Shown in pieces: positions 16,484 through 27,900 of a DNA stretch of 64,000 nucleotides. This DNA comes from Candidatus Hydrogenedentota bacterium (GTDB lineage: Bacteria > Hydrogenedentota > Hydrogenedentia > Hydrogenedentales > JAEUWI01). The notes under the pieces were generated by a model. That model saw only the letters and a program-made list of their open reading frames with translations, ran no database searches and had not been told where the DNA came from. Position numbers and translations under genes: made by a program. Within the stretch, counting starts at the first letter, position 1, and every line of letters begins with the position of its first letter. The stretch lies in assembly GCA_019637335.1 (NCBI GenBank), contig JAHBVV010000031.1, positions 21,653-85,652 on the forward strand, read 5' to 3'.

Positions 16484-18871
16484 CTACCGGGCCTGCTCCT
16501 TCGCTATGGCGCGAAGCTCGGCCATGTAATCCGTCAGCGAAAGCGTGCTGGGGACCGTTTCGCCCGGCTGCGCCTTCTTCTGCATCTTGGCGCGCAGGTC
16601 AAACGGCACGTCCACCGTTTTCTCGCCGGTCTTCCGGTTCAGCTTGACCGGGGTCTTGCCGCCCAGTCCGTTGTGAACGACATAGCCGAAGTTTTCGACA
16701 TACGTCAGGTAAAGAATCAAGTGCTCGCCCGCGCGGAACTTCGGAAACTCACTGGCCTCGGTGATCCGCCCGTCCAGTTCGCCGCCGAGCTGGCTGAAGG
16801 TGACCGTGGACTGCTTGTTGAGCGTGCCCTTGGCCTTGTCTTCGATCTCGATGACGATGTCCGTGAAGATGTGGGAGGAATTTGGGTGGGTGCGCGATGT
16901 GGCCGACACCACCGTGCCCGAAATCACGTCGGACGCGCCGGCGACAAGCTGTTCCGTGGTCTGGTAGAGGATCCGCGCGTCCGCCTGCGGCGCCAGCACG
17001 GCGGCCAGAATTACCAGGCCGGCCGCGGCGCCGCGGCCCAGGCGCCGGCGGTACAACAGCGCGCCGAGGAATAGCGTACCGCCCAGTAACGACAGCATAA
17101 GCATTGCGTTTCGCATGCACCAGTACGCGAAGTCCACCCCGCCGACCGTCATACGGTAGGCAACCGGGCTGTCCAGCATCACGCGCGCAAACGCGGGCGA
17201 GATTTTGTAGTACGTATCCACGATAAAGCTCCCGAGCGCCGTCTCCAGCAGGATGCCGTCGCGCACCGACCGGACCGCCTGCGCGCCTTCCATGGCCGTG
17301 GTAAGGCCCGGGCCGCCGCCGGCGGCCTTCGCCGCGCCCACCACATTGAGAATACACACATCGTTCGGATCGCCGAACATCGGGTTGCCGCCGACGATGT
17401 CTTCAATACTCCGGCCCGTGTCCGCGCTCACCAGCGTACCGCGCTGGAAATCCCAGACCAGCGGCGTGCCAGCGTCCTTGTTCGAGACGTCGATGATGTT
17501 CTCCACTTCGTGGAAAACCTCGGAGGGGTAGGTGTTGAAAACGCCGCTACGCCCGCCGATCGCGTCCATCGCTTCGATCGTGCCCGCGATGTCCGAGGGC
17601 GGCGCCTGCCGGTCCCATCCCGAACCGTTGAGCGGCACGAGCGTGTACGTGTATGACGCGTTGAACAGGCCCGACTCCGTCTCCATCGTCTTCCACATGC
17701 CCGGCAGACGGAAGCGGCCGTCCCGCTCGAAGTTCTCCGGGTGCTCATAGTAGGCCGTCAACGTGCTGAAAACAGGGACCCGCGGCGTGGTTTCGTCGTT
17801 GTCCACATCCGCCCAGGCGACGATGTGCCCGCCCGCGATCTGAACCGAAGGAATGCCGGTGCCGGGCCTCGTTTTCGTGCGCGCCTCGCCGCGAAGCTGG
17901 AAGAACAGGTCCTGGCTGCCGCGCGGGTACAGCCACGAGATCGCCGAGATATCGTCCGGCGCCAGATCCGACTGTCCCTCGACCAGTGTTCCGCCTTCAC
18001 CCACCGTGAGGAAGTAGATCGGGAACATGGTCGGCGTAACGCCGATACGGCGGCGCACCCCGCCGATGCTGTGCGACATGGCGTGTACTTCCACCAGGTC
18101 GATCGCCGACGACGGATCGCTCGGATCGAGCAGCCGCGGGGACAGGTTGTTCAGGGGCGTGTGGCCCAATCCCAGGAAGTGCCCGAGCTCGTGAACCATC
18201 GTTCCTAGCAGGTCGGCCAGCGGCTCTTCGCCCAGCGCCTGCGGCCGGTGCGCGGTGGCCGATATGACGATATCGTTGTCGATAATCGTGCCCGCGCTAA
18301 CCAGGTAGGACTCGCTGGGCGTGCTGATGATGATATCCTCGCCCGACCACGTGCTCACCTGGTAACCGAGAACACCGCCGGTCGGCGGCTGGATTACCGT
18401 GCCAGGCGGATCCGGCACAACGTCCTCGTCCGGCAGTCCATCGCCGTCGAGATCCACCGTGGATTCAACGAACATAACGATGGTGTTCTGGAAGTTGCTG
18501 TCGCCGTCGGCGAATACCGGATCCTGGAATACGCCCGCTTCGTAAAATGAAGCGTACGATTGCGGTACCCGCTCCCAAATAGCGAAGGCCTCGCGGATGA
18601 TGTCGAGCTCGGCGGGGGTGAAGCCGCTCCGGCCGCCTTCCAGCAGCACCTCGATACCCTCATCCTCTGTGATCCGCCCGTCATTGTTGCGGTCGAAATC
18701 ATTGATGCGGTACGTCCGGTACCGGAGCACGCCGGCCGAATCGTACGCGCCCAGGGGGAAGAAGGCCCATATATCGGGGGCGATCGCCAGGCTGCAGCAC
18801 AGCATGGCCAAGCCTATGCGTCGTGTACGCGATGTCACGATTCTCTTTCCTTTCATACCAGCTATTCTCAT
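16484..18871 (-). CDS. Secreted metzincin (matrixin-like) zinc protease with extra C-terminal domain
   Basis: Predicted exported zinc endopeptidase, 795 residues. The N-terminal signal peptide ends near residue 36 (AIAPDIWA). An alternative ATG five codons in would shorten it slightly. An EF-hand-like segment DRNNDGRITEDEG lies near 60-72. The metzincin motif HELGHFLGLGH is at 227-237, with His227, His231, His237 and Glu228 all present, and a Met-turn follows (HAMSHSIGG). Another Asp-rich calcium-type loop (DLDGDGLPDED) lies near 140-150. Near 590-636 there are two hydrophobic stretches separated by RRRLGRG, the second resembling a signal peptide. A further domain of about 155 residues follows, of the kind found as a separate secreted protein beside such proteases. 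It lies 60 nt downstream of the giant surface-protein gene, possibly the same transcript. Confidence 0.88.
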   Translation of the reverse strand: MRIAGMKGKRIVTSRTRRIGLAMLCCSLAIAPDIWAFFPLGAYDSAGVLRYRTYRINDFDRNNDGRITEDEGIEVLLEGGRSGFTPAELDIIREAFAIWERVPQSYASFYEAGVFQDPVFADGDSNFQNTIVMFVESTVDLDGDGLPDEDVVPDPPGTVIQPPTGGVLGYQVSTWSGEDIIISTPSESYLVSAGTIIDNDIVISATAHRPQALGEEPLADLLGTMVHELGHFLGLGHTPLNNLSPRLLDPSDPSSAIDLVEVHAMSHSIGGVRRRIGVTPTMFPIYFLTVGEGGTLVEGQSDLAPDDISAISWLYPRGSQDLFFQLRGEARTKTRPGTGIPSVQIAGGHIVAWADVDNDETTPRVPVFSTLTAYYEHPENFERDGRFRLPGMWKTMETESGLFNASYTYTLVPLNGSGWDRQAPPSDIAGTIEAMDAIGGRSGVFNTYPSEVFHEVENIIDVSNKDAGTPLVWDFQRGTLVSADTGRSIEDIVGGNPMFGDPNDVCILNVVGAAKAAGGGPGLTTAMEGAQAVRSVRDGILLETALGSFIVDTYYKISPAFARVMLDSPVAYRMTVGGVDFAYWCMRNAMLMLSLLGGTLFLGALLYRRRLGRGAAAGLVILAAVLAPQADARILYQTTEQLVAGASDVISGTVVSATSRTHPNSSHIFTDIVIEIEDKAKGTLNKQSTVTFSQLGGELDGRITEASEFPKFRAGEHLILYLTYVENFGYVVHNGLGGKTPVKLNRKTGEKTVDVPFDLRAKMQKKAQPGETVPSTLSLTDYMAELRAIAKEQAR

Positions 18872-18931
18872 CCCCGCGGGGCTGTTCTCCTGGCCGCGCG
18901 GGCGGCCACGTTACGTTCCGCGTCTAGAATA

Positions 18932-21900
18932 CTACGCCTTCCGGGCGCCGCGCTTCCAAAGGCCTCCGCCCAGGAACAGCGCCGCCGCTATCAACACGAG
19001 CAGGTCGCCAAGCGGCGTGCCGCCGCCCGCGCCGCCCGCGCCGCATCCCGGCAGCTTGCCGACATCCGGCTGGCTTACGAAATCAAAGGCGTTGAGCTTC
19101 ATCGCCTGTGTCCCGTTCGCCGTGTTGCGCACGGTCACATTCATCTTGCCAACGCCGGCGAAGCCGCCCTGCGGGAACCCAACCGTGATGGACGTCCCGC
19201 CACCGCTCACGAACAGGTCGTTCATGACCGTATTGCCGAACATCACCACGAGATCCTCCGCATCCGGGAAATTCTCGCCGATAATGCGCACCGGGAAGTC
19301 CGACTTCTCGGCCCGCTGCGGGGTGACGCGCGTGATGGACGGCGCCACATCGCCGGTCCCGCTCACCAGCGTGAACAGGTTGGTGCGGCTCGCCTCCTTG
19401 CCCGTGTCCGGGTTGCGCACGATCAGCACGATCGGCTCCTGCGGCGACTGGCCGGGGATCGTCCGTATGGTCACGGAGATACTCGTGTTGGTCGCCTGGT
19501 TTACCGTCACGTCATAGCCGGTCAGCACCACTTCGGGCTTGGAGCCGAAGCCGCTGCCGAAGATAACGAAGCTGAACGGGTTATCCTCCAGCGTCTGCGC
19601 CGGCAGTTCCGTGGTCGACGCGGAATTGATTACCACGGACGTCGGCCCAACCGGGACCGCGCGCGCGGTAAATACGCCAGACCGCTTCTTCTGGTTCGAG
19701 TGCGTGCGCACCCAGTTGAACCCGCTATTGTCCACCTTCAAGCCCGGCCGTGTGCCGTCCATGAAGTAGCGGACCGGACCATCCTTGAAGATGGAGATGA
19801 ATCCGACGCCGCGGTTGCCCCACGGGAACTCCTGGAACTTCCGGAAGTCCTCGCGGGCGGGACCGCTCAAGCGGGCGAAAAGGTACGGATCCGGCTCGGT
19901 CGGGGTGCTCGGACCCCAGGAAACAATACCGATCCGGAAGTTGTCGTTCACCTGCATATCCTCGGAGGCGCGTATCACGACGAAGAAGTCGCTCTCCGCG
20001 TACTCGCCATCCCACGAGTTGGGCGCCCACTGCCGGTTGCGCGGCAGCGCCGCCGGATCGTCGCCGGCGAATCCCGTGCCCGGCAGGGAGAAGACGAACT
20101 TCACCTGCTGCGCGTCGCCCGTCGTGCCGAACAGCTGCGGCCTGGCGTCCAGGGGCACCGGTATATCGATATTGGCGTCGAAGTGGCCGTTCCGGTTTTC
20201 CGGATGGAAGTCGTTGTCCCGGTACAGGGCCACGCCACTGAGACGCTGGTCGATGTTCATCGGCAGCAGGTCCGTGGCCACGTCGAACTCCGCCGTGGTG
20301 CCTTCGTTGTAGAACTCCACGACAACCTGCTCCAGGAAGGTCGGGTTCTGCACGATCTTCCAGCCGCCGTCGCGCGGCTCGCCGCTCAGCAGCGTCAGCG
20401 CGGTCGCGGTGTTGCCCGTGATCTCGTAGGCCTCGTAACGCGAGTCGATCAGGTAATCGCCCACAAACGCGCCCGGCGTCCAGCCGGCGCCCGCGACCGT
20501 GAAGGTGTTCGGCGTGCCGACACCCGTCCGGCCCGTCGCCCGGACTTCATCCCGGCGGTTGGTCGAGATATCCAGGCCCATCGCGGCCACCGCCGCACCG
20601 CCGATGTCGATCGTAGCCGACTGGCTCGTGAGATCGCGCAGCTTCAGCGGTATGTTCATCGTAACCACATCGTGGCCGTAGAAATCCTGCACCGGCGCTT
20701 CGTCCGGGTTGGACTTCACCAGCGCGCCCGCGCTGGCGTGGCCCGTCGGCGTGAAGCGGATACCCGCCTCGCGGCGCCCTTCAGGGCGCGACGGCAACGT
20801 GGCCGGGATCAGCGCGCGGAACTGGCTGTTGGCCGCCGCCTTGTCGGACACCTTCACCGTAATGAAGAGGTCGTCTCCGGACTGCGGCGCGTCGAGATCG
20901 AGCGCCTTGTTGGACAGGTCCGTGTTACCGCCCGCGATAACCAGCTTCGACGGTAGCGTGAAGTCGATCCGCGGGAAGGCCTCCACGGCCAGATCCAGCA
21001 GGCTGTCGGTGCTGTCCGTGCCGCTGATGAAGAACTCCGTGCTCGCGCGGAGCGCGTCGTTGTTTGGCAGCGTGCTGCCCGAACGCGTGTACTCCTCCTT
21101 AAGGCGGTGGCGGAGCCCCGCGCCCGCGCTCGCCGGGCGGGCCAGGAACCCAAACCAGTCGAACACAACCACGTTTTTCAGGCTCGGATTGCGCGAGTTG
21201 TAGCCAGCCTGCCAGGTGTTCACCAGCCAGTCGGCCCACTGCCGCGCCAGGTCGGCCTCGGCGTCCGTTGTCTGCCCGGCGGGCAGCGGCGGCGCCGTCA
21301 GCACGACGAACATCATATCCGGGTTCGCCGCGAAGACGTCCTCGAGCGGCCGGTAAACCACGCCGTTCGGGCCGTTGTAGATCGCGCCCGTTCCGGGGCC
21401 CGACGGGTGCTGGAACACGGCCTTGTAGTTCTCGAAGGTCTGCGCGCTACCGAACGGATCGCCGGGCACGCTTCCCACGCCTTCCAGCAGGTTGGTGAAC
21501 GCATCGCTGTTGAACATGACGATGCGGTTGATGCCGTCCGCCGTGTCGTGATCCCGGATGCCGCGGAGGTAGTCGTTGAACCACAGCAGCCAGTGCCGGA
21601 TATCCGTGAAGTTCCCCGGCGTCGGCGACAGCGAATCCGGCCGTCCCGAGTCCGAAGGCACGTCGGTCAACTCGCGGATGTCGTTCCGCTCGTCGACGTA
21701 CGCCTTCGCCAGCAGCGCGTCCGAAAGACCGGCGGACAACCAGCTGCTTCCCGCGCCATGGTGTATGTACAGGACGTCGTCGGTCGTCCCGCCGCCACCG
21801 CCGCCGCCGCCGCCACCGCCGCCGCTACCCGTTCCGGCGCCGGTGGAACCCTGGCACAGGAACAAGTTCGAGACGGCCGCGCCGACGCCACCGCTGTCAT

Positions 21901-24900
21901 TGTGGGGCAGCGGCCACAGGGTGCGAAGCTGGAGCTTGAGCACCCAGGCCCGGTCGCCGTCGTCGATCAAGCCGTTGCCATCCAGATCGTCGGGGGCGCC
22001 ATCGCCATCGAGGTCGATGAGCTCCGGCGCCGCACCCCAACGCGCGTTGTTCAGCGGCACGACCTGGTCTTCATTGAACAGGATCTGGCCCGGATCCAGG
22101 AAGTCATTGAAATCCGTCAGGTTGAGGTAGGCCCCTTGCGAGAGCAGGAAGTCTCCCTCGGTGTTCCGGTCTTCCCACAACAGGACGCCCGAATCCAGGT
22201 TGATGCCCGCCGGGTCAAGGGGATACAGCGTCTCCGGCGTAAAGTCCGGTCCCCAGAAGGCCAGGTTGATCTCCGAGATGTAGGTCTCGGATGCGGCATT
22301 AACGACCGGGTCCGCGCTGCCCACGGTATTGATGCCGAGCAGCGGCTGGTGGCGGTTGTTAATGTCGGTGCGCTGCACCAGCAGGCGCGCCCGGGCGTCC
22401 TCGGGAGCCCAGTCGCTCAAGCGCGGGTACTGGCCAGGTAGTAGCGCGCCGGGCCATGTGCCGAAGCGCGGCAGCGCCGGTTGGACCGGTTGCTGGCCGA
22501 TTGCGGACGACCGCGGGGTTTCGTTCCGGGCGCCCGAGCCAAACGGCACGGTCTCAAACGGATACTGGAAATCGCCGACCGAGAGCAGGGTCCGGATGGA
22601 CTCCGAGTCGTCGAAGATCTGGAAATCGACGGTGTAGAGCGGCTGGAAGCTTTCAACGCCCACGCTGTGCACGTTCAGGAAGCGCGACTGCTGTATACCG
22701 AGCGGGTCCATCCAGCGATCGAAATCGGTCGGATCGAAGATGCCGTTCGAGAACCCATAGCAGTAGGATGCGCTGAAGGGGAATCCGAAGGCGAGATCCG
22801 AGCCTCGCGCGAACTCCAAGTTGTGCGAGCCATAGGTCATGGTGAGGTCGTGGACCTCCAAGCCGACGCGGATCGGCTTGGCCGATTTTTCGTTCATGGT
22901 CCGCTCGTTCCACCAGGGCTCGTCCGCGCCCCATCGCGGATCATCCTGCCACGTGGTGTATACGCGATCGTTCTGCGAGACGGCGAATCCGGGTCCCGGA
23001 ATCTGGGCATTGACGTAAATGCCGCCCTCGAAGCTCTGGGTCGCGGTGTCGAAACGGCGCGGCTCAATGAACGCACGGAAGTCCGCGCCGGGCTGCACGC
23101 CCTGTCCGTCGCCGACACCTTGCGACACGTCCTTGAAGCCGCTGTCGGTCCGGATAACCACGAAGTAATCCGGGCTTATGTCGGTCGCCGGGAAATCATC
23201 CGCCAACTCGGAGTCGATGACGTCGTCCGGTATGGCCTCGATGCGTCCTTCATCTCCGTCACTCGTGCCGAAGATGCGCAGCAGGTCAAAGTCGAGCGAA
23301 AGCTTCCACCACGGGTCGCCGCCGCCCGGCGGGAATGGAATGTATTCCCAGATGGCGTCGCGCACCGCGAGCGGGCGAAGGGGGAAGTCGCCGTTGAACT
23401 GAACGCCGAAATTGTTTTCGGCGGGCGTCGGCGGGTCGAAGATTCCGTTGTTGTTTCCGTCTACCCAGACCCATGCGCCGTTGAAGGTGAAGTTGGGGGC
23501 CCGGGCAATTTCCGAACCGATCTGGCGTACGCTGGAGTAGGTGATGGAGTCGAGATCCGTGCGCGGATCAAAGCCGCCGTTCCCGGGGACGCCGAAGGGA
23601 TCGGCGCCGATGTCCGTCAGGATGAGGTTCACCTGCTGGATGGACGGCTGCTTCCCTTCCGCGTAGAAGTGGCCCGAGGTCGCCAGCGGATCGAAGAAGT
23701 CAAAGTGCTCCGCGCGGGTCGCGTGCAAATTGATATTGATTACGTTGACCCACTCTTCGATCGCGATCAGCTGGCGCAACTGAAGCCCTTCGGCGCCGGC
23801 CACGGTCAACAGCTTGCCCGGCGTGTTCCAGCGCGGGCGGGCGAATTCCGCCGTCGGCAGATGCAATACGAACGGGTGGTTCCAGTTGTTGTTGTTCGGG
23901 AAGAGATTGTCACCGTCGTTGTTGCCGCGGGCGTCAAAGACGCCGAAGCTCGACGAATAGCCGCCGTCCTCGTCCAGGATTTCGTTCTCGAAGAAGTTCG
24001 GCGTATAGGAGTCGATGGGCGCCCCTTCCGCGTCCACCGGGAAGGTGCCGTCGGCGTCTGGAATGACCATTTCGGCGTCTAGGACGGTGGTGGACAGCGA
24101 CAGGTGCGTGCGCCAGGTTGCGGACGTGCGGAACGCGATGATGAACGAGTTGCCATCGATCGTGTTGTCGCCCGTGGGCCCGGCCGGCACGAAAACTTCC
24201 GGATCTTCCGGCGTGCCCGACCCGATGAAGTTCACCGTGTAGGTCAGGTTGCCTCCCGTGGTGTCGAGCGTGACGAGGTCGTCGCCCGCCGCGTCCCACG
24301 TCGCCAGCAGGAAGTCGTGCGCCGCGTTAAGGTTGTTGTTGTCCTCGTCATCCGTCGAGAAGTTCTCGTAGAAGATACCGAACTCAAGCAGATCCGATGC
24401 CTCCGGTCCGCCGGAATTGATATAGCCGAGGTCGGCGCTCGATCGCGGGTCCCCGTGCACCTGGAAGGTGATCGAGGAGAGGATGCGCGCGGCGGGGTTC
24501 TCCGGATCCGTCGCCATGACCACGTTCAGCAGCGGCACCCAGTTCATAAGCGGGATGAGCGCTTCCCCGTCCCGGATCATGCTGGTTACCGTGAAGTCCG
24601 CCGTGGGCTGGTCTTCGCCTTCGCCTTCACCCTCGCCTTCACCTTCGCCTTCACCCTCGCCTTCGCCCTCGCCGGGGTCGGCGCAGCCCGGGCCCACGCA
24701 GGGCCGGACCGTGATGTAGTTCAGCAACTCGATCGTGCGGACGACTTCCTCGTCCGTCTCCCGGTTGCGGAACACCACCTGCAGCGATACCGTGTAGAAG
24801 CCCTCCGCCGTGTAGCGGTGTACGGGGTTCTGATTGGTGGAGGTATTGCCGTCGCCGAAGTTCCAGCTGTACGAAACCACCTCGTAGTCCGGACCGCCCT

Positions 24901-27900
24901 GGCTCAGGTCGGTGAACTGCACATCCAGCCCGTCGGGCAGCTGGCCGCCCGGATCCGGCGTCAGGGCGCCGTCCAGCGGCGCGCCAATGAAGTCCGCAAA
25001 CGGGAACGGCACGATCTGGATGACGTTCACGCGCGTGACCGTGTCCTCCACGCCGTTGCCATCCGTCACGGTGACCGAAACGGTATACGTGCCCTCGTCC
25101 TCGTAGATATGCTGGTATTCGAAGCAGGTTACGCTCGGATTGTCCGGATCCGGCGCGATCGGCGTGGGATTCAGGTCCTCCAGCGTATTGCCGTCCCCAA
25201 AGTTCCATACCACGCGGGTGACGTCCGTGTCCGTAACGCACAGCGTGAAGGTGACCGGCTGCCCGACGGACTGCCGGTTGCGATCCACCGTGAAGTCGAT
25301 CGTCGGCGACGCCGTCGAGACAATGGTCCTGCTGCGCCCGGCGACATTCGGGTTCGTGCGGATCCAGTGGCGGACGTTCTTGTCGTCCTGGCTGTGATCC
25401 AGTTCCGTCATCGGCTCGACGCGGCGGCGGTCCTTGTTGTAGGTCCAGTAGCGCACTTCCGGGCGATCCTTGAAGAAGGAGATGAAGCCCAGGCCGCGCG
25501 CGCCCCACGGGAATTCCGAAAAGATGTCGAACTCGTCCTCGCGCTGGCCGCTCGTGCCGCGGAGGTCGGGGCTGAAGTTGTCCGGGTCCGGTTCGGTCGG
25601 GGTGTTCGGGCCCCACGATACGATCGCGGCCTGGAAATCGTCGCCCAGGCTCATGTTGCGCGACGTGCGCACCACCACGAAGAAGTCCGAACCAAATTCC
25701 GGATCGCTGTTCGCCTGCCCGAAGCGGTTCGGGATGGGCTGGCGGAGGCGCGGCTGCGCCTCGTAGGCCAGCGCGTCGCGGCCGACCAGATTGTCCGTGC
25801 CCGGCGACGAGAAGACAAACTTCACCTGGCGCTCCGGCTCGCCCACGAGGCCGATGAACTTCGGCGCGTCGTCCAGCGCTATCGGCAGGTCGATGTACTC
25901 AAGTTGCTGCGTCTCGGGGTTGAGGAACGGCGGGTCAAATCGCCCGTTCGTGTTCAGCGGGTGCGCGTCGTTGTCGCGGTAGAGCGACAGGCCGCTGAGC
26001 GCGCCGTTCGCCGGATCCTCGTGATTCAGCGGCAGGAGGTCGCGCTGCGGATCGAATTTGCCGTCGTTGCCGACGTCGTACAATTCAACAATCACCTGTT
26101 CCAGGAAGGTCGGGTTGCGAACCACCTGCCAGGGGCTGCCGTTCGCCGGCGTGCCGGCGCGCAGCGTAAGCGTGGATCCGCTCACGGCCGTGATCTCGTA
26201 GGCCTCAACCCGATCCGGCGCGGTAATCCCGTCGCCATCCAGATCCGGGTCGCGCCACATCGCGATGAGCCAGTCGCCAACGATGTCATCGGTCCACGTG
26301 ACGCCGGTCGTCGTAAACGCGCCCGTACCCGCCACGCCGGTCGCGCCCTCGCCGAGAATGTTCTCCGGGCGGTTGGTGGACGCATCGATCCCGAGCACCG
26401 CCCCGGGCGGGCTGCCCGGCTGTACGCTCGCCGGGAAGGACGACGCCACCGCCGGCCCGTTGATGTTTTCCGTCACGATGCGCGCGGGCACATCGATCGC
26501 CAGCATGTCATGCCCGAAGAAGTCGCCCAGGGCGCCTTCGTCCGGGTTCACCTTCTCGAAGGACCCGACTACGGGATAGGTGCGCGGAGAGACCTCGATG
26601 CCGGCGATTTGCTCGGCCACGGGGCTCCGGTTCGGAAGCCGCGCCGGAATAACCGCGCGGAATTCCTTGAACGCGCCTATCGTCTCGGAGGTGCGGACGA
26701 CGATGAACAGGTCGTCGCCCTGGTTGCCGCCCGCCGGGAGGGCCTTGGGCTGCGGCGCGTCCAGGTCGAGCAGGGTCGGCGCGCTGGTCCAGAAGCTCGG
26801 CCAGCGCCCGCCAACGGACTTGTTGCGTCCCCGATCGTTGTCGTCATCGTCATCGCCGCCGCCGATGCCCGTGCCGCCACCGCCAGTGCCGCCACCGGCG
26901 TCGCCGCCACCGGTCTCGCCGCCCGTGTCGCCAAACGAGCCGTTCGGCCCGCCGGTGCGCGTGTCGGATTGCGGCACGGTCCACAGGTCGTCCAGGTGGA
27001 GGGTCAGCACCCACGCCCGATCGCTCAACCCGTCGAAGCGGGCGGCGTCTTCGGCGCTCAACGTGGCGCGGAAGGCGGCCACCTCGGCGGGATCGTTCTG
27101 GTTGCCTGTAAACACGATGCCGTCGCCGCTGAGGTCGTCCGCCGCGTAGTTGCCCGTATCCGGGTCGAGCTTGCCGTACAGGTTGATCGGCTCGGGCTCC
27201 GTGCGCCAGTTCAGGCTGCGCGGCTCGACGGGCACAATCCGGTCGATGAACTGCGGGGTCGATGAACCCTCGCGGAAGATCGGCGCGTCAAAGACGCCGT
27301 TCTGGTTGGTGTCTTCATAAAGCAGCACGCCCGACGACGACAGGAGCCCATCCGGATCCAGTCGCGCCAAATCGTTGATGCCGAATTCGGGGCCCCAGAA
27401 CGCCACCGTGATCGCGTTCACCGAGAGATTCGGGAAGCTGTTCACGGTCTGGTCGTCCGCGCCGATCAGGTTGATGCCGAGCATCGCCGTCGGCTGCGAG
27501 TTGAACGACGCGTACTGCTTGAGCAGGCGCGCCGCGCGAAGGCCGCGAAGGTCCTGGGACACGTCGCGGTCGAGACCGGCGGGCCAGTTGCTCATCCGCG
27601 GGTATTCGCCGCGCACCAGCGTATCACTCACGATCATCCACTTGCCGCGCGCCACCCGGGCATTCTGCTGCACGCCGAACGGGTGCCGTGGCAGGGTCAA
27701 TTCCTGGCCGGCCATGAGGAAGCGATCCAGGTAGAACCGGTGGCCGTCCTGGAGCGTAAGCGCGTTGCCCGTGTTGCTGAGAATGCGCGCCCGCGCGCCG
27801 TGCTCGTCGACCAGCCACATGCCGGCCACATTCCCTATCGCGCCGTACTGCGGGTCCTGCGCCACAAATACATACACGTCGTCCGAATAGGTGAACTCGG

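Noticed and set aside
24612..24672. Gly-Glu repeat as an assembly error or insertion
   Set aside because: The frame is continuous on both sides and Gly-Glu linkers between PKD and surface domains are typical of this kind of bacterium.
18560..27265. Several plus-strand open frames of 500-1050 codons opposite the giant surface-protein gene
   Set aside because: Antisense shadows caused by GC-rich codon use; the minus strand shows PKD, IPT and duplicated domains across the same DNA.
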